64,000 nt of DNA from Streptomyces sp. WZ.A104 (GCF_002382885.1 NZ_NWVL01000026.1:1-64000); one strand, 5' to 3'; positions 52,295 through 61,497 are shown, numbered from the stretch's first letter. Made by a program: numbers and translations. The notes: generated by a model not told the origin, from the sequence alone.

Positions 52295-52792
52295 TCAGAA
52301 GTGGGGGTTCTCGGTCGTCCGGTCGCTCGCGGAGGCGGCGTCCAGCAGCTCGGGCAGGTCCGCGGGGTCGGCGTCGCGCTGGTCGAGCCACCAGCTGGCG
52401 CGGGTCAGCAGCCGTACGACGTCCTCGGTCGCCTCCCACTCGGCCTCGCCCGTGGTTCCTTCGACGACGAGCGCGGTGTACGCGGAGGAGACGAGCTGGT
52501 GGCGACAGCGGGTGGCCCATGCGACCGCGCGATCGGTGCCGTCCAGCGGAGGCATGCGGTACTGCTCGGACCACGCCTCGGCCTCGGCCTGCTCGGTCGC
52601 CCTCTGCTTCGCGAGCCACTCGGCCGTGGCCTCGGTGGCCTCCGCGCGGGAGGCCCGCCAGCAGTCGGCGCAGTCCCGGCCGGCGAGCCAGCGGGCGTAT
52701 CCGGCACGGCGGTCGGCCGGACGGTCGGACAGATCGGCGTCGACCGTGTGACCGCAAGCGTGGTCGATGGTCCAGAACTTCTTCACGGCCAT
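52295..52792 (-). CDS. Hypothetical protein with HxCxH...CxxC
   Basis: A 165-residue protein. The first 45 residues contain H-A-C-G-H and C-A-D-C-W, a plausible zinc-binding set. The rest is charged and helical (E-A-W-S-E-Q-Y-R-M-P-P-L-D-G-T and A-V-A-W-A-T-R-C-R). It has no basic tail, unlike its neighbours. Similar zinc-bearing small proteins are common in Streptomyces plasmids; function unknown. Confidence 0.7.
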   Translation of the reverse strand: MAVKKFWTIDHACGHTVDADLSDRPADRRAGYARWLAGRDCADCWRASRAEATEATAEWLAKQRATEQAEAEAWSEQYRMPPLDGTDRAVAWATRCRHQLVSSAYTALVVEGTTGEAEWEATEDVVRLLTRASWWLDQRDADPADLPELLDAASASDRTTENPHF

Positions 52793-52826
52793 GAGCCGGA
52801 CTCCTTGAACGTCGGGAAGGGGCGGA

Positions 52827-53600
52827 TCAGCGCGTACGACTCGGGGCGGGCTGCGCGGCCTGGAGCCGCGGCCCTCGCTCGTCCCGCGACTTCGGGGCGT
52901 TGGCGGGGCGGTTGGGGGACGACGCCATGGCGGCGCGCGCTCGCGCGGTGTGCGTGACCCGGAGCCACTCCTGCCGCTCGGGCAGCGGTACCTCGGCCAG
53001 GGGTGGAGCGTTCTCAGGGGTTACGTCGGGCATGAGGGCCAGTTCGAGCTGGGCGCCGACGAGCTGGTCACCGAGGAAGGCGACGTGATGGGCGATGGTG
53101 CGCAGATGAAGGCCCAGCTCGTGACCATTGGGGGTGTCGAGCCGCTCGCACCAGGCGGCGGCCGTGTCGATGAACTCCTCCAGGTCGAGCACGACGCCGT
53201 GGTGCTCGTCGAGGATCTCGCCCAGGACCTCGGAGACGTCCGCCGCGCGACGCAGCTCGTGCAGTTCGCCGGTCAGCGCGGTCAGGGACTGGCCGGGCCG
53301 TGTCACCCGCGCAGGCACTCCGTCCGGAGTCGGGACCGGCGGTGGAATCATGATCCTCGGGTCAGCCGCGACGGAGAGACCAGCGTCCTGGAACTCGCGG
53401 GTCGCCCTGGCCACGGTCCGTACAGCCGTGTTGTGGGGCGTGTTGTCCGCCAGCAGGTAGACGTCGAGGTACTCGCTGTAGCGGAAGTGGTGCTTGCGCA
53501 GGACCTCGTCGAGGAACGGTCGGGCGTCCGCGACGGCGGCGGCCACCCCGTAGTCGGGGTGCATCCCGAAGGCGACGTCCGGTTCGAGTTGCAGAGTCAT
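52827..53600 (-). CDS. Hypothetical protein of a local paralogous family (3)
   Basis: A 257-residue protein. Residues 10-85 carry the family pattern (F-G-M-H-P-D-Y-G-V-A-A-A-V-A-D-A-R-P-F-L-D-E-V-L-R-K-H-H-F, V-Y-L-L, L-S-V-A-A-D). Residues 110-220 form a helical region (L-H-E-L-R-R-A-A-D-V-S-E-V-L-G-E-I-L). The tail starts T-H-T-A-R-A-R-A-A-M and ends P-S-R-T-R. Confidence 0.72.
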   Translation of the reverse strand: MTLQLEPDVAFGMHPDYGVAAAVADARPFLDEVLRKHHFRYSEYLDVYLLADNTPHNTAVRTVARATREFQDAGLSVAADPRIMIPPPVPTPDGVPARVTRPGQSLTALTGELHELRRAADVSEVLGEILDEHHGVVLDLEEFIDTAAAWCERLDTPNGHELGLHLRTIAHHVAFLGDQLVGAQLELALMPDVTPENAPPLAEVPLPERQEWLRVTHTARARAAMASSPNRPANAPKSRDERGPRLQAAQPAPSRTR

Positions 53601-53626
53601 CGCGTGGGCTCCTTGGTGGGTGCGGT

Positions 53627-54085
53627 CTAACGGCTGCGGACCGGCTGCGGGGCGGCGGGGGCGGGGCGGTACTCGATCGCGGCGGCGGGCCGCGCCGACG
53701 GCGCACCCGCGCGGGCCGGGGAGATGGCGGTGGCGGCCTGGGAGCGGCGCTGCTCGGCCGAGGGCGTCACCGTTGAGGCGGAGGGTTTCTCCAGTCGCTC
53801 CAGGAGGCCCCGGCCCGTGCCGAGCCGGGTGTGGGGCTGGAGGTCGTACGCGACATCGGCTTTGACCCTGTACTGCGCGGCCCGCAGGGACTGGACCGCC
53901 TGCGCCCCGCGCCGTACCGGGTCACGCTGCGGATCGGTCAGCCCGTACAGAGTGCTGCCGGGCAGCCGCTCGAAGCCGACGAGCCGCAGGATGTGCTCGG
54001 CGACGTGGTTGTCGTGGGACGTCGCTGCCACGACGCCGTACTGGTCGTGATGGCCGACGGTGATGTGCGGACGTGTTTCCGCCAC
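53627..54085 (-). CDS. Hypothetical protein of a local paralogous family (4)
   Basis: A 152-residue protein starting GTG. Family pattern at residues 8-80 (V-G-H-H-D-Q-Y-G-V-V-A-A-T-S-H-D-N-H-V-A-E-H-I-L-R-L-V-G-F, L-Y-G-L, Y-R-V-K-A-D). The tail (110-152) contains Q-A-A-T-A-I-S-P-A-R and ends P-Q-P-V-R-S-R. Not recognised outside this element. Confidence 0.7.
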   Translation of the reverse strand: MAETRPHITVGHHDQYGVVAATSHDNHVAEHILRLVGFERLPGSTLYGLTDPQRDPVRRGAQAVQSLRAAQYRVKADVAYDLQPHTRLGTGRGLLERLEKPSASTVTPSAEQRRSQAATAISPARAGAPSARPAAAIEYRPAPAAPQPVRSR

Positions 54086-54173
54086 GAAGATGCACCTCGC
54101 AGAGGTCGGGGCCGTGCGGAGGACGAGGATGCGGCCGGAAGGCGGATTTGGTGCGGCCGTGGATTCGCGCTAG

Positions 54174-55556
54174 TCAGCGCGAGCGCGGCGGCCTGCTGGA
54201 GTTGAAGAAGCGGATGGCCGGCGGACCGGCGTTCTTCTCGATCGCCGCGGTGATCTGACGAGCGGCGTGTGGTGACCAGGCACGGGCGGCGTCGGCCCGT
54301 GCCGACCGGACCCGCTGCCCACGGAGTGGTCGGGTCGGTGGCGTGGGTGGCGCCTTGTCGGCGCGCGCGATGTCGACGAGGACGCGGGCGTTGTCCATCC
54401 AGGTCAGGGAGTAGTGCCATCCCTCGGCGTTGCGCATGGCGACGGCGTCCGCGAACACCGCTTTCGAGCGGGGATGGTCGGGCAGGAGCGCCTCGGCGAC
54501 CATCTGGAACTCGGCCTGTACCCGGGCGCCGCCGCCCAGTGCCTCGTGCAGGGCATGGAGCCGGTACGCCCAGCGCCCGGCCAAACGCTCTGTGGGGTCA
54601 AGGAGAGGAAGCGTTTCCTCGGCGTGCGCGACCAGAGCCGGACCGTGCTCGAGGAAGGGAGCGAACTGCGCCCACATCTCCGCGTCCCGGAGCTGCTGGC
54701 GCAGGCCGTACCGTTCGTCGAGCGGCCAGTGATCGGCGTCGCACAGGCTGTCCGAGACCGCGTCCCATTCCGCCAGGACGCGCTGGCCGGCAGTCACCGA
54801 CGTGGCGACTTGACTGAGCCGGATCTCGCGGACGGCCTCCTGGTACCGGGGCAGCAGGCGGGTTGTCACCCGGGAGGCCGCTCGCACCGGGTCGTTGCTC
54901 ACGACGATGCCGTTGGGTGTCTTGGTGGTCGCTTCGGACTCGGTGCTTCGTGGCTCGAACGCGGCAACCAGGAACTCGTGCTCGCGCAGGGGACGGTCCG
55001 TGACCAGGAACTCGATGCCTGAGTCACTGGTGAGCACCGCGCTTCGAGGCGTGGTGAGTTCGGAGAGGGCCCAGCTCACGTGCCCGTAATCCCAGACCCG
55101 CTCGCTGAGCGGGATCGGGCCCTCGTCGGCCTCGCCCCCGTGGACAGCGACAGTCCAGGAGCCGGGGAGCCGGGCCGACAGCCCCTCGGCGAACTCCGCG
55201 AGGTCGGCCCGCCCGTCCGGCTGGCGCGGTGCCGGGGCCAGCTGACGCACGGGCTCCGAACCACGGGGTGGCGCCAGGTTCTTGGACATGCCTTCGTCGA
55301 GCAAGGCGTCGTCGATGGCGACGTAGTGGCTGGCCACAGCGCTGTAGAGCTGCTGCAGGGTTTCCCCGACCTCGTCGGGATGGTTGTTGCCGAGTACATA
55401 GGCGAAGTCGGGATGCCCGGTGGAGAAGCCAGCATCGAGCAACAGCTGGTGCGCGGTGCCGAACTCGTCGTGGACCGTGGAGGCGGTGAGTCCGAGCTGC
55501 CGGTGCTTGCCCAGCGTGATCCAGGCCAGCTCAGCCACGGCGAGTCTCGCTCTCAT
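54174..55556 (-). CDS. Large hypothetical protein of the local family (5)
   Basis: A 460-residue protein. Its N-terminus (12-85) follows the family pattern (L-G-K-H-R-Q-L-G-L-T-A-S-T-V-H-D-E-F-G-T-A-H-Q-L-L-L-D-A-G-F, F-A-Y-V-L). A helical domain follows (residues 235-400). The tail contains R-A-D-A-A-R-A-W-S-P-H-A-A-R and ends S-R-P-P-R-S-R. No catalytic motif seen. The start overlaps the preceding small gene by 26 bases. Confidence 0.7.
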   Translation of the reverse strand: MRARLAVAELAWITLGKHRQLGLTASTVHDEFGTAHQLLLDAGFSTGHPDFAYVLGNNHPDEVGETLQQLYSAVASHYVAIDDALLDEGMSKNLAPPRGSEPVRQLAPAPRQPDGRADLAEFAEGLSARLPGSWTVAVHGGEADEGPIPLSERVWDYGHVSWALSELTTPRSAVLTSDSGIEFLVTDRPLREHEFLVAAFEPRSTESEATTKTPNGIVVSNDPVRAASRVTTRLLPRYQEAVREIRLSQVATSVTAGQRVLAEWDAVSDSLCDADHWPLDERYGLRQQLRDAEMWAQFAPFLEHGPALVAHAEETLPLLDPTERLAGRWAYRLHALHEALGGGARVQAEFQMVAEALLPDHPRSKAVFADAVAMRNAEGWHYSLTWMDNARVLVDIARADKAPPTPPTRPLRGQRVRSARADAARAWSPHAARQITAAIEKNAGPPAIRFFNSSRPPRSR

Positions 55557-55722
55557 CGTGCGCGGCAGGGCGCCGGTCGGTCCCTCGCCGTGTTGCGTTC
55601 ACGGGATCGTGCGGGCTGGGGGTTACGGAGGCATGGCCGTGTGCGGTGTGGGCGCGGGCGGCGTCGGCGTAGAGCTGGACGAGGCGGCGCAGGCCGCGAC
55701 GGATGGTGCGCTTCAGGTGCAT
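55531..55722 (-). CDS. Small basic protein carrying the shared tail
   Basis: A 63-residue protein that is little more than an amphipathic basic helix (K-R-T-I-R-R-G-L-R-R-L-V-Q-L-Y) joined to the tail core A-D-A-A-R-A-H-T and a Pro/Arg-rich end. It overlaps the next gene by 26 bases. If the tail is a targeting signal this gene is nearly the signal alone. Confidence 0.5.
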   Translation of the reverse strand: MHLKRTIRRGLRRLVQLYADAARAHTAHGHASVTPSPHDPVNATRRGTDRRPAAHDESETRRG

Positions 55723-55825
55723 GGTGGGGCGACTTCCTGTGCGGAGGGCGTGATGTGACGACGGGCGAGGGGGAGCCGGGGCGGCGCGGGCCGGCTCCCC
55801 CGGGGCGTGAACGGGAGCGGACGGC

Positions 55826-57331
55826 TCAGGTATGCATCCGGGCGTCCGTGTCGAACAGCTCGCGCTCGTGCGGGTGGAGCAGATGTTGAGTAATGAACGA
55901 CCGGCCCGCGACCTTCCACAGGCCGCGCCCCTTGGTGAGGGCGGAGACGGCCTGGGTCTCGACGCCGGTGAGGCCCAACAGGGCGGCGGCGGAGCTGAGT
56001 TGGTCGGCTTCCTGGCGGTAGATGATGCGGGTGGAGCAGTCGGTGAGCAGACCCTCGGCGAGCGCGCGGCCTCGGGAGCCGGCGTCGCCCGCGGTGAGCA
56101 GGTCGCTGAGGCGGTGGATGACCATCATGTTGGCGATGCCGAGCCCTCGGCTGAGCTTCCACTGACTCTGCATGCGTTCCAGCAGGGCGACGTGTCGCAT
56201 CACACGCCATGCCTCGTCGTAGATCACCCAGCGCCGCCCGCCGGTGGGGTCGGAGAGCGCGGACTCCATCCACGCGGAGGCACAGGTCATCGCCAGGACG
56301 AGCGCGGTGTCGTCGCCGGCGCCGCCGAGCCGGGACAGGTCGATGGAGAGCATGGGCGCGGCCGGATCGAACGCGACGGTGCTCGGTGCGTCGAACATGC
56401 CGGCCAGGTCGCCGTGCACCAGACGCCGCAGCGCGTGGGCCAGGTCCTCGGCCGCCCGCCCGAGGCGTCCGGACAGGTCACCGAGCGCGGCGTCGAACCG
56501 CTCGGGCGAGCCGAGTGCGTACGCGACGTCACCGAGCAGCGGGGTGGTACCGGCAGCTTCGGCGCGTACGACGGCCTGGTCGAGTGCCACGTCGAGGGCG
56601 GTGTGCTCCATCGGGTGCAGGTCACGCCGCAGAACGGTCTTCGCGAGCGAGCCGAGGAGCAACAGGCGCCGCTTGCGGACCTCGCCGGCCCAGTCCTCCT
56701 CGCTGACGCCGTACGGCCTGGCGGGGGCATCCAGCGGATTCAGCCGGCCGGGAAGACCGGGGCCCAGGGCGATGGTCTGCCCGCCCAGCGCCTGGGCGAC
56801 CACGGTCCATTCGCCCTTGGGGTCGCACGGCACGTAGATGCGGTAGCCGAAGGCGACGGCGCGCACGGCGAGGGACTTGGCCAGGGCGGACTTGCCCATC
56901 CCGATGATCCCGGCGAGCAGGATGTTCGGGTTCGTGAAGCCGTCGAGCCGCCCGTACAGCGCGAACGGGTCGTAGGTGAAGGCGGCCTCCGCGTGCACGT
57001 CGCGGCCCACATAGATGCCCTGGGCGCCCAGACCGCCCTCGGCGAGGAAGGGGTAGGCGCCGGACGCGGTGGCGGTGGTCATCCGGTGGGCGGGGAGCTT
57101 GAGCCGGCCGCCGCGGGCGGAGGTGGGACCGGGGCGTCCGGCGGCCGGGTAGGTGGCGCGCAGCTCGGGATCGATGCCGGTCGCGGTGCGGCGGGCTTCT
57201 GGCCGGGCGGCGTGGCGGGCCTTGTCGCGGGCGGCAGCGAACTGGTCGCGTGCGGCGCGGGCCGTTCGGCGGTCGGTCTTGCGGGGGACGAACAGCGGGC
57301 TGGCGCTGGCGCGGGTGGTTCGGGTGGGCAT
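55826..57331 (-). CDS. VirB4-like conjugation ATPase
   Basis: A 501-residue protein from ATG 57331; the frame upstream of it is shadow. Walker A lies in A-G-I-I-G-M-G-K-S-A-L (140-150) and Walker B R-R-W-V-I-Y-D-E-A-W (366-375), with the VirB4-type D-P-K-G-E-W and R-L-N-P-L-D. It corresponds to the C-terminal motor half of VirB4; the N-terminal half seems to be supplied by the separate SCO6880 protein encoded upstream. Energises assembly of the type IV secretion channel. Confidence 0.92.
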   Translation of the reverse strand: MPTRTTRASASPLFVPRKTDRRTARAARDQFAAARDKARHAARPEARRTATGIDPELRATYPAAGRPGPTSARGGRLKLPAHRMTTATASGAYPFLAEGGLGAQGIYVGRDVHAEAAFTYDPFALYGRLDGFTNPNILLAGIIGMGKSALAKSLAVRAVAFGYRIYVPCDPKGEWTVVAQALGGQTIALGPGLPGRLNPLDAPARPYGVSEEDWAGEVRKRRLLLLGSLAKTVLRRDLHPMEHTALDVALDQAVVRAEAAGTTPLLGDVAYALGSPERFDAALGDLSGRLGRAAEDLAHALRRLVHGDLAGMFDAPSTVAFDPAAPMLSIDLSRLGGAGDDTALVLAMTCASAWMESALSDPTGGRRWVIYDEAWRVMRHVALLERMQSQWKLSRGLGIANMMVIHRLSDLLTAGDAGSRGRALAEGLLTDCSTRIIYRQEADQLSSAAALLGLTGVETQAVSALTKGRGLWKVAGRSFITQHLLHPHERELFDTDARMHT

Positions 57332-57350
57332 GGCGGTGGTGCTCCGGTGG

Positions 57351-57806
57351 TCAGTGGCGGGTGAGGCCGGTGAAGGGGTCGCGCAGGTCGGCCGGGGTGT
57401 GGTCGCGGCGGACGCGGGTGGCGGTGGCCAGGTGGCGCTGGCACACGGTGAGGTCGGGTGCGCCTTCGGGAAGGCGGGCCCGGCACGCCTCCCGCGTGGG
57501 GAGGCGGCCGGTGAGTCGCTGTGGGGCTGCGTGATAGGCGGCGTGGAGGTGCTCGGCTGCCTGCCACAGCCGGACACGGCAGGCCCTCAGGTGATCGCCC
57601 TCGACGCCGGCCACCGGGGCGGTCCGCGCGGTGTGCGCATCCAGCAGCCCGTACAGGGCGACCAGGTGGGCGTGCAGGGAGTCCAGTTCGGTGCGGCTGG
57701 CGGCGACCGGGGCGACGGGCATGTTGATGGCCCGGTGGAAGTCGAGCGCGGCGGTGGCGAACGGGACAAAGTCCGAAGCCAGTTCGGGCAGGGGCTCGGT
57801 CGGCAT
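57351..57806 (-). CDS. Hypothetical protein between VirB4 and SCO6880 genes
   Basis: A 151-residue helical protein (L-D-S-L-H-A-H-L-V-A-L-Y-G-L-L-D-A-H, R-V-R-L-W-Q-A-A-E-H-L-H-A-A-Y) with two cysteines near the end. This position in Streptomyces transfer clusters is usually filled by a DUF6238-like protein, which this resembles. Probably an accessory of the secretion system. Confidence 0.75.
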   Translation of the reverse strand: MPTEPLPELASDFVPFATAALDFHRAINMPVAPVAASRTELDSLHAHLVALYGLLDAHTARTAPVAGVEGDHLRACRVRLWQAAEHLHAAYHAAPQRLTGRLPTREACRARLPEGAPDLTVCQRHLATATRVRRDHTPADLRDPFTGLTRH

Positions 57807-57849
57807 GGGGTGCCCTTCGGTAGAGCGCGGTCGGTGGTGCTGGGCCGCG

Positions 57850-59319
57850 CTACGGGCGAGCGAGCGGCAGAGCGGCGTTGGTGAAGGCTTCGGCCTGCTG
57901 CCAGGTCAGCAGGCGCAGGTCGATGAGGGCGGCGACGGCCGCGGTCTCGACGGCGGCGCACGCGGCGTTGAGCTCCTCGCGGGTGTCCGCGCTCACGGTG
58001 AGCAGGCCGGTGAGGGCGACGTCGGCGTGTCCGGCGATGAGCTGGCGCTCGCGCTGCTTGATGTCGGCGTACTCGACCGAGTCCTCCTCGGAGTCGACCT
58101 GGCCCTTGCGGGCCCGCTCGGCGGCGTCCGCGATCACGGTGGCCTTCTTGCGCTGTACGTCCTTCAGGGCGGCGTCCAGCCCCTTGGGCTCGTAGGTCAG
58201 CGAGAGGGTGCGGCGCACGCCGGTGGTGAACAGGAGCTGGTGGAGGAAGCCGGGGCTGGTCTCGATGCGCGGCCAGTTCTCGATCCAGAACGTGGCGTGG
58301 TGGGCCGAGTCGGTCTGGATACGGTCGGCCTTCTCGACCAGGACGACCGGTCCGGCGGCAGTGGGGTTGGCCTGCGGACGGCCCGAGTCGGACCACCGGT
58401 CGAGGCCAGCCGACGCCTTGGGGTCGTACGCGGTACGGATCACGGCGGCGATCTCGCGCGCGGGCAGCCAGCCATTCGGTGTGAGCCCGGAGGTACGGGC
58501 GGACTGGTCGAAGGTGGAGGCGAGCTGGGCCAGTACGGCGAAGGCTCCGGTGAGTCCGCCGCCGGCCTGGTTGATCAGGCGGCGGGCGGCCTTGAGGTCG
58601 AGGGCGAGGGCGACGTACGCCTCGTGCGGGGCGGCGGCGGGGCCTGCGGCGGCCAGCAGGTCGCCGTAGATCGGACCGGCGAGCGGGGTCTGGGCGTTGC
58701 CGTGCTCCTGCCAGTAGCGGTTGAGCGCGTCGCCGGAGTCGGGGACCGTGCGCTCCAGCACCTGGACGCGGGCGATGTGCCCGCTGCGCGAGAGCGCGGC
58801 CAGCGTGCGGCCCCAGCCGGAGACGTTGCCGGCCTGGGCGGCCGGGTCGAGCAGGGCGAAGGCGCGGGAGGAGACCTTCACCACGGCCGTGAGGGTGCCG
58901 TGGTGCGGATCGTGCACCGCGCCGAGGCGGCCGTCCGATGAGGACACCACCCGCAGGGACGCGGCCGTGCCGGGCAGGTGGAGCAGACCCTCTCGCCGTG
59001 GCCGGGTGGACGGCCGGGCGAGCCAGACCAGCTGCCCCCGGAAGCGTCGGAGCGCGTATCGGATCGCGATCGGCGCCCAGTCGGCGAGCGCCCATCCGCG
59101 GTGGCGGATGAAGACTGCCGCGAGGACGACGGCCCACAGCGGTACGAGCTGGAGCGCTCCGGTCACACCGGAGGTGAGCAGCACCCCGAGCAGGAGCAGA
59201 CCGCAGGTCGCGACGACGATCAGCTGAGGGGCCGACAGGCCGAGCAGCACGCCCCGGCGCGAGCGGTGAGGGAACTTGACGGTGGGCGGACCGTCGGGGT
59301 GAGAAGCGTCAGAGAGCAT
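57850..59319 (-). CDS. SCO6880-family type IV secretion protein
   Basis: A 489-residue protein. Residues 20-75 hold two membrane helices (L-I-V-V-A-T-C-G-L-L-L-L-G-V-L-L and L-V-P-L-W-A-V-V-L-A-A-V-F-I), as in PrgI-like channel proteins. The rest resembles the N-terminal part of VirB4. This fusion layout is the SCO6880 family, typical of actinobacterial conjugation systems. It lies upstream of the VirB4-like motor gene and likely forms the inner-membrane platform with it. Confidence 0.9.
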   Translation of the reverse strand: MLSDASHPDGPPTVKFPHRSRRGVLLGLSAPQLIVVATCGLLLLGVLLTSGVTGALQLVPLWAVVLAAVFIRHRGWALADWAPIAIRYALRRFRGQLVWLARPSTRPRREGLLHLPGTAASLRVVSSSDGRLGAVHDPHHGTLTAVVKVSSRAFALLDPAAQAGNVSGWGRTLAALSRSGHIARVQVLERTVPDSGDALNRYWQEHGNAQTPLAGPIYGDLLAAAGPAAAPHEAYVALALDLKAARRLINQAGGGLTGAFAVLAQLASTFDQSARTSGLTPNGWLPAREIAAVIRTAYDPKASAGLDRWSDSGRPQANPTAAGPVVLVEKADRIQTDSAHHATFWIENWPRIETSPGFLHQLLFTTGVRRTLSLTYEPKGLDAALKDVQRKKATVIADAAERARKGQVDSEEDSVEYADIKQRERQLIAGHADVALTGLLTVSADTREELNAACAAVETAAVAALIDLRLLTWQQAEAFTNAALPLARP

Positions 59320-59408
59320 GGCGAAGCCGTCCTTGGAACATGAGGAGAAGGAAGAAGAGGAAGACGGGGTGGGCCGGGCGGGCCTCGGCCCACCCCGTCA
59401 GCTCCGGG

Positions 59409-60779
59409 CTACGAGCCCGAGCGGTCCGCTGGCCCGGGATAGATCCACCGCTGCGGGGTGGCGCCACCCTGCGGAGGAGGACCGCTGCGCCGCGGTGCCG
59501 GCGGGTCCAGGTGCGTGACCTGCGGCGCAAAGACCGAGGCGCCCTGTGGCGTAGGCCCGGAGAGCGCGGGCGCCGAGTCGGACGCCTCGCTGCCACCGGG
59601 GCGCTGGATGAGCGGGACTCCGCGGTCGCCGTCCGTGGGAGGACGGCGGATCAGCGCCCGGCCCTTGTCGCCGGTCGCGTTCGGATCCTCACCGAAGCGG
59701 AAGTGGGTCTGCTTCGGCTTGGCCTCACCACCGGATCCGCCCGTCGGGTCGATCCCGGAGGCGACGCCACCGGAGCCCTGGCCTGGCACCTTCGCCGGCC
59801 CCTGCGGAGCCCGCATTCCCGTGCCTGCCTGGACCGCGAGCTGCCCCGCGGTCTTCGCTGCGCCTGCGGCGACCGCCATGCCGGCGACACCGGTGCGGTG
59901 CAGATCGTCGTGGCCACCGCCGTCGGCCGCCCAGTGCACGAACTTGTACGTGGCGTAGGGGCAGAGCAGCACCAGGACCATCACGACGATGCCCGCGATC
60001 GCGTCCGACAGGGCGCTCAGCCCGTCGCTCGCGTCGGTCTTGCCCATGGCGGAGACACCCAGCAGGAACACGATGGTCATCAGGAGCTTGGAGACGATCA
60101 GGGTGCTGGTCGCCTCGATCCAGCCGCGCCGCCAGCGCCGCGCGACCTCCCAGCCGCCGCCGGCCCCGGCGAACACGGCCAGGGTGACCAGGACCAGGAT
60201 GCCGACCTTGCGGGCGACCATCACCGCCCAGTAGAGGAAGGCGCCCACCGCGCAGCCGAGTGCGACGATGGCGGGGACGCCCCAGCCCAGGCCGTACATC
60301 GCCCCCAGCTCGTTGACCTTGATGATGCGGCGTACCGCGTCGTCCACGGAGCTGTTGGCGGCCTTGAACAGGCCGGCGCTGAGCGCGTCGACCACAGTGA
60401 TCGCGACGGTGGTGCAGGCGATGGCGGCGAACGCGAACAGGACGCCGGCCACTGTTCCGTATACCGCCTGAGCGAGGGCGCGTTCGTCCCGGCGCCAGGC
60501 GGCGCGGGTGAGCTGGAGGCAGAACGTGCCGACGGTGAGGATGAGGCCGATGGGCAGGATCAGCTCGTAGTTGCTCCTGAACCACTCGGCGTTGAGATCG
60601 ATGGCCGTGGTCCGGTCGACGGCCTTCGACGCCAGATCCGCTGAGGCCTGGGCCATCTCGCCCATCGACTTGGCGATCCAGGCGCCGATGCCGTCGGTGA
60701 CGGCTTCGCCAGTCGCGCCGACGACACCGCCGACGGTGTCACAGACCGTACTCATCAGAGGAAGGTCGCAAGCTCCCAT
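59409..60779 (-). CDS. VirB6/TrbL-like polytopic membrane protein
   Basis: A 456-residue protein from ATG 60779, with AAAGGAGG eight bases upstream. Five to seven hydrophobic helices lie between residues about 65 and 300 (for example L-I-L-P-I-G-L-I-L-T-V-G-T-F, L-V-T-L-A-V-F-A-G-A-G, I-A-G-I-V-V-M-V-L-V-L-L). A Gly/Pro-rich soluble C-terminus of about 130 residues follows. The layout matches VirB6/TrbL inner-membrane channel components. The preceding low-complexity frame is shadow. Confidence 0.85.
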   Translation of the reverse strand: MGACDLPLMSTVCDTVGGVVGATGEAVTDGIGAWIAKSMGEMAQASADLASKAVDRTTAIDLNAEWFRSNYELILPIGLILTVGTFCLQLTRAAWRRDERALAQAVYGTVAGVLFAFAAIACTTVAITVVDALSAGLFKAANSSVDDAVRRIIKVNELGAMYGLGWGVPAIVALGCAVGAFLYWAVMVARKVGILVLVTLAVFAGAGGGWEVARRWRRGWIEATSTLIVSKLLMTIVFLLGVSAMGKTDASDGLSALSDAIAGIVVMVLVLLCPYATYKFVHWAADGGGHDDLHRTGVAGMAVAAGAAKTAGQLAVQAGTGMRAPQGPAKVPGQGSGGVASGIDPTGGSGGEAKPKQTHFRFGEDPNATGDKGRALIRRPPTDGDRGVPLIQRPGGSEASDSAPALSGPTPQGASVFAPQVTHLDPPAPRRSGPPPQGGATPQRWIYPGPADRSGS

Positions 60780-60810
60780 GAGGGTGCCTCCTTTCGCAGG
60801 TTGAGGGCGA

Positions 60811-61497
60811 TCACGGCGCGACGTTCGGCAGGACGCCGACCAGGGCGCAGTCGCGGTCCGGTCGGCACTGGACGGCGAGGGTCGTCGAGCGGGACTCGGC
60901 TCCGGCACCGGAGCCCTTCCAGGCGATGGACTGCTTGCCGGTGACCGTGACGGCGTAGACGTACGCCTCCGTGATCGCACCGGGGTCCTGGGCCAGGGCG
61001 GTCTTGAACGCCTGCGGGAAGTGGCCCTCGCCGACCGTGGCGCCGGCGTGCTGCCCGTTGTCGTGCATCCGCGACCACAGCACCGGACTGGGCACCTGGT
61101 CCGAGACGGACTTCCAGTCCGCGTACTTCTTCTCGTCGGTCATCCACCGCTTGAGGCCGGCCATGTGCTCGGCCTGCGAGAAGGACCGGGTGTCGTACGT
61201 CCACAGGACCTTGGTGGCGGCCTTGGCGAACTCGATCGGATCCGTCGTCCTGGGCGGCGCGACCACCGCCACCCCGGCGTGCGTGGTGGCGGCAGGGGAG
61301 GGCGACGTCGAAGAGGACGCTGGCGCGGGGGTGGCCTTCGGCGCGGCCGGGCTCTCCGCACGGGTGACGTACGCGACCAGACCGGCGACGGCCAGCAGGA
61401 CAGCGAGGACGATGCCGCCGATCGAGGCGCGGCGCAGAACCGAGGACGGGGCTCCGTGCCTCCGCCCCCTGGCGGAAGGGAAACGATTCTTCGGCAT
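60811..61497 (-). CDS. VirB8-like bitopic conjugation protein
   Basis: A 228-residue protein. A basic N-terminus, one membrane helix (residues 25-46), a Pro/Ala/Ser linker (50-75) and a soluble domain (85-228) with F-A-K-A-A-T-K-V-L-W-T-Y-D and Y-V-Y-A-V-T-V-T-G. That fits a VirB8/TcpC-type NTF2-like domain outside the membrane. ATGA overlap with the pilin-like gene. Confidence 0.75.
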   Translation of the reverse strand: MPKNRFPSARGRRHGAPSSVLRRASIGGIVLAVLLAVAGLVAYVTRAESPAAPKATPAPASSSTSPSPAATTHAGVAVVAPPRTTDPIEFAKAATKVLWTYDTRSFSQAEHMAGLKRWMTDEKKYADWKSVSDQVPSPVLWSRMHDNGQHAGATVGEGHFPQAFKTALAQDPGAITEAYVYAVTVTGKQSIAWKGSGAGAESRSTTLAVQCRPDRDCALVGVLPNVAP

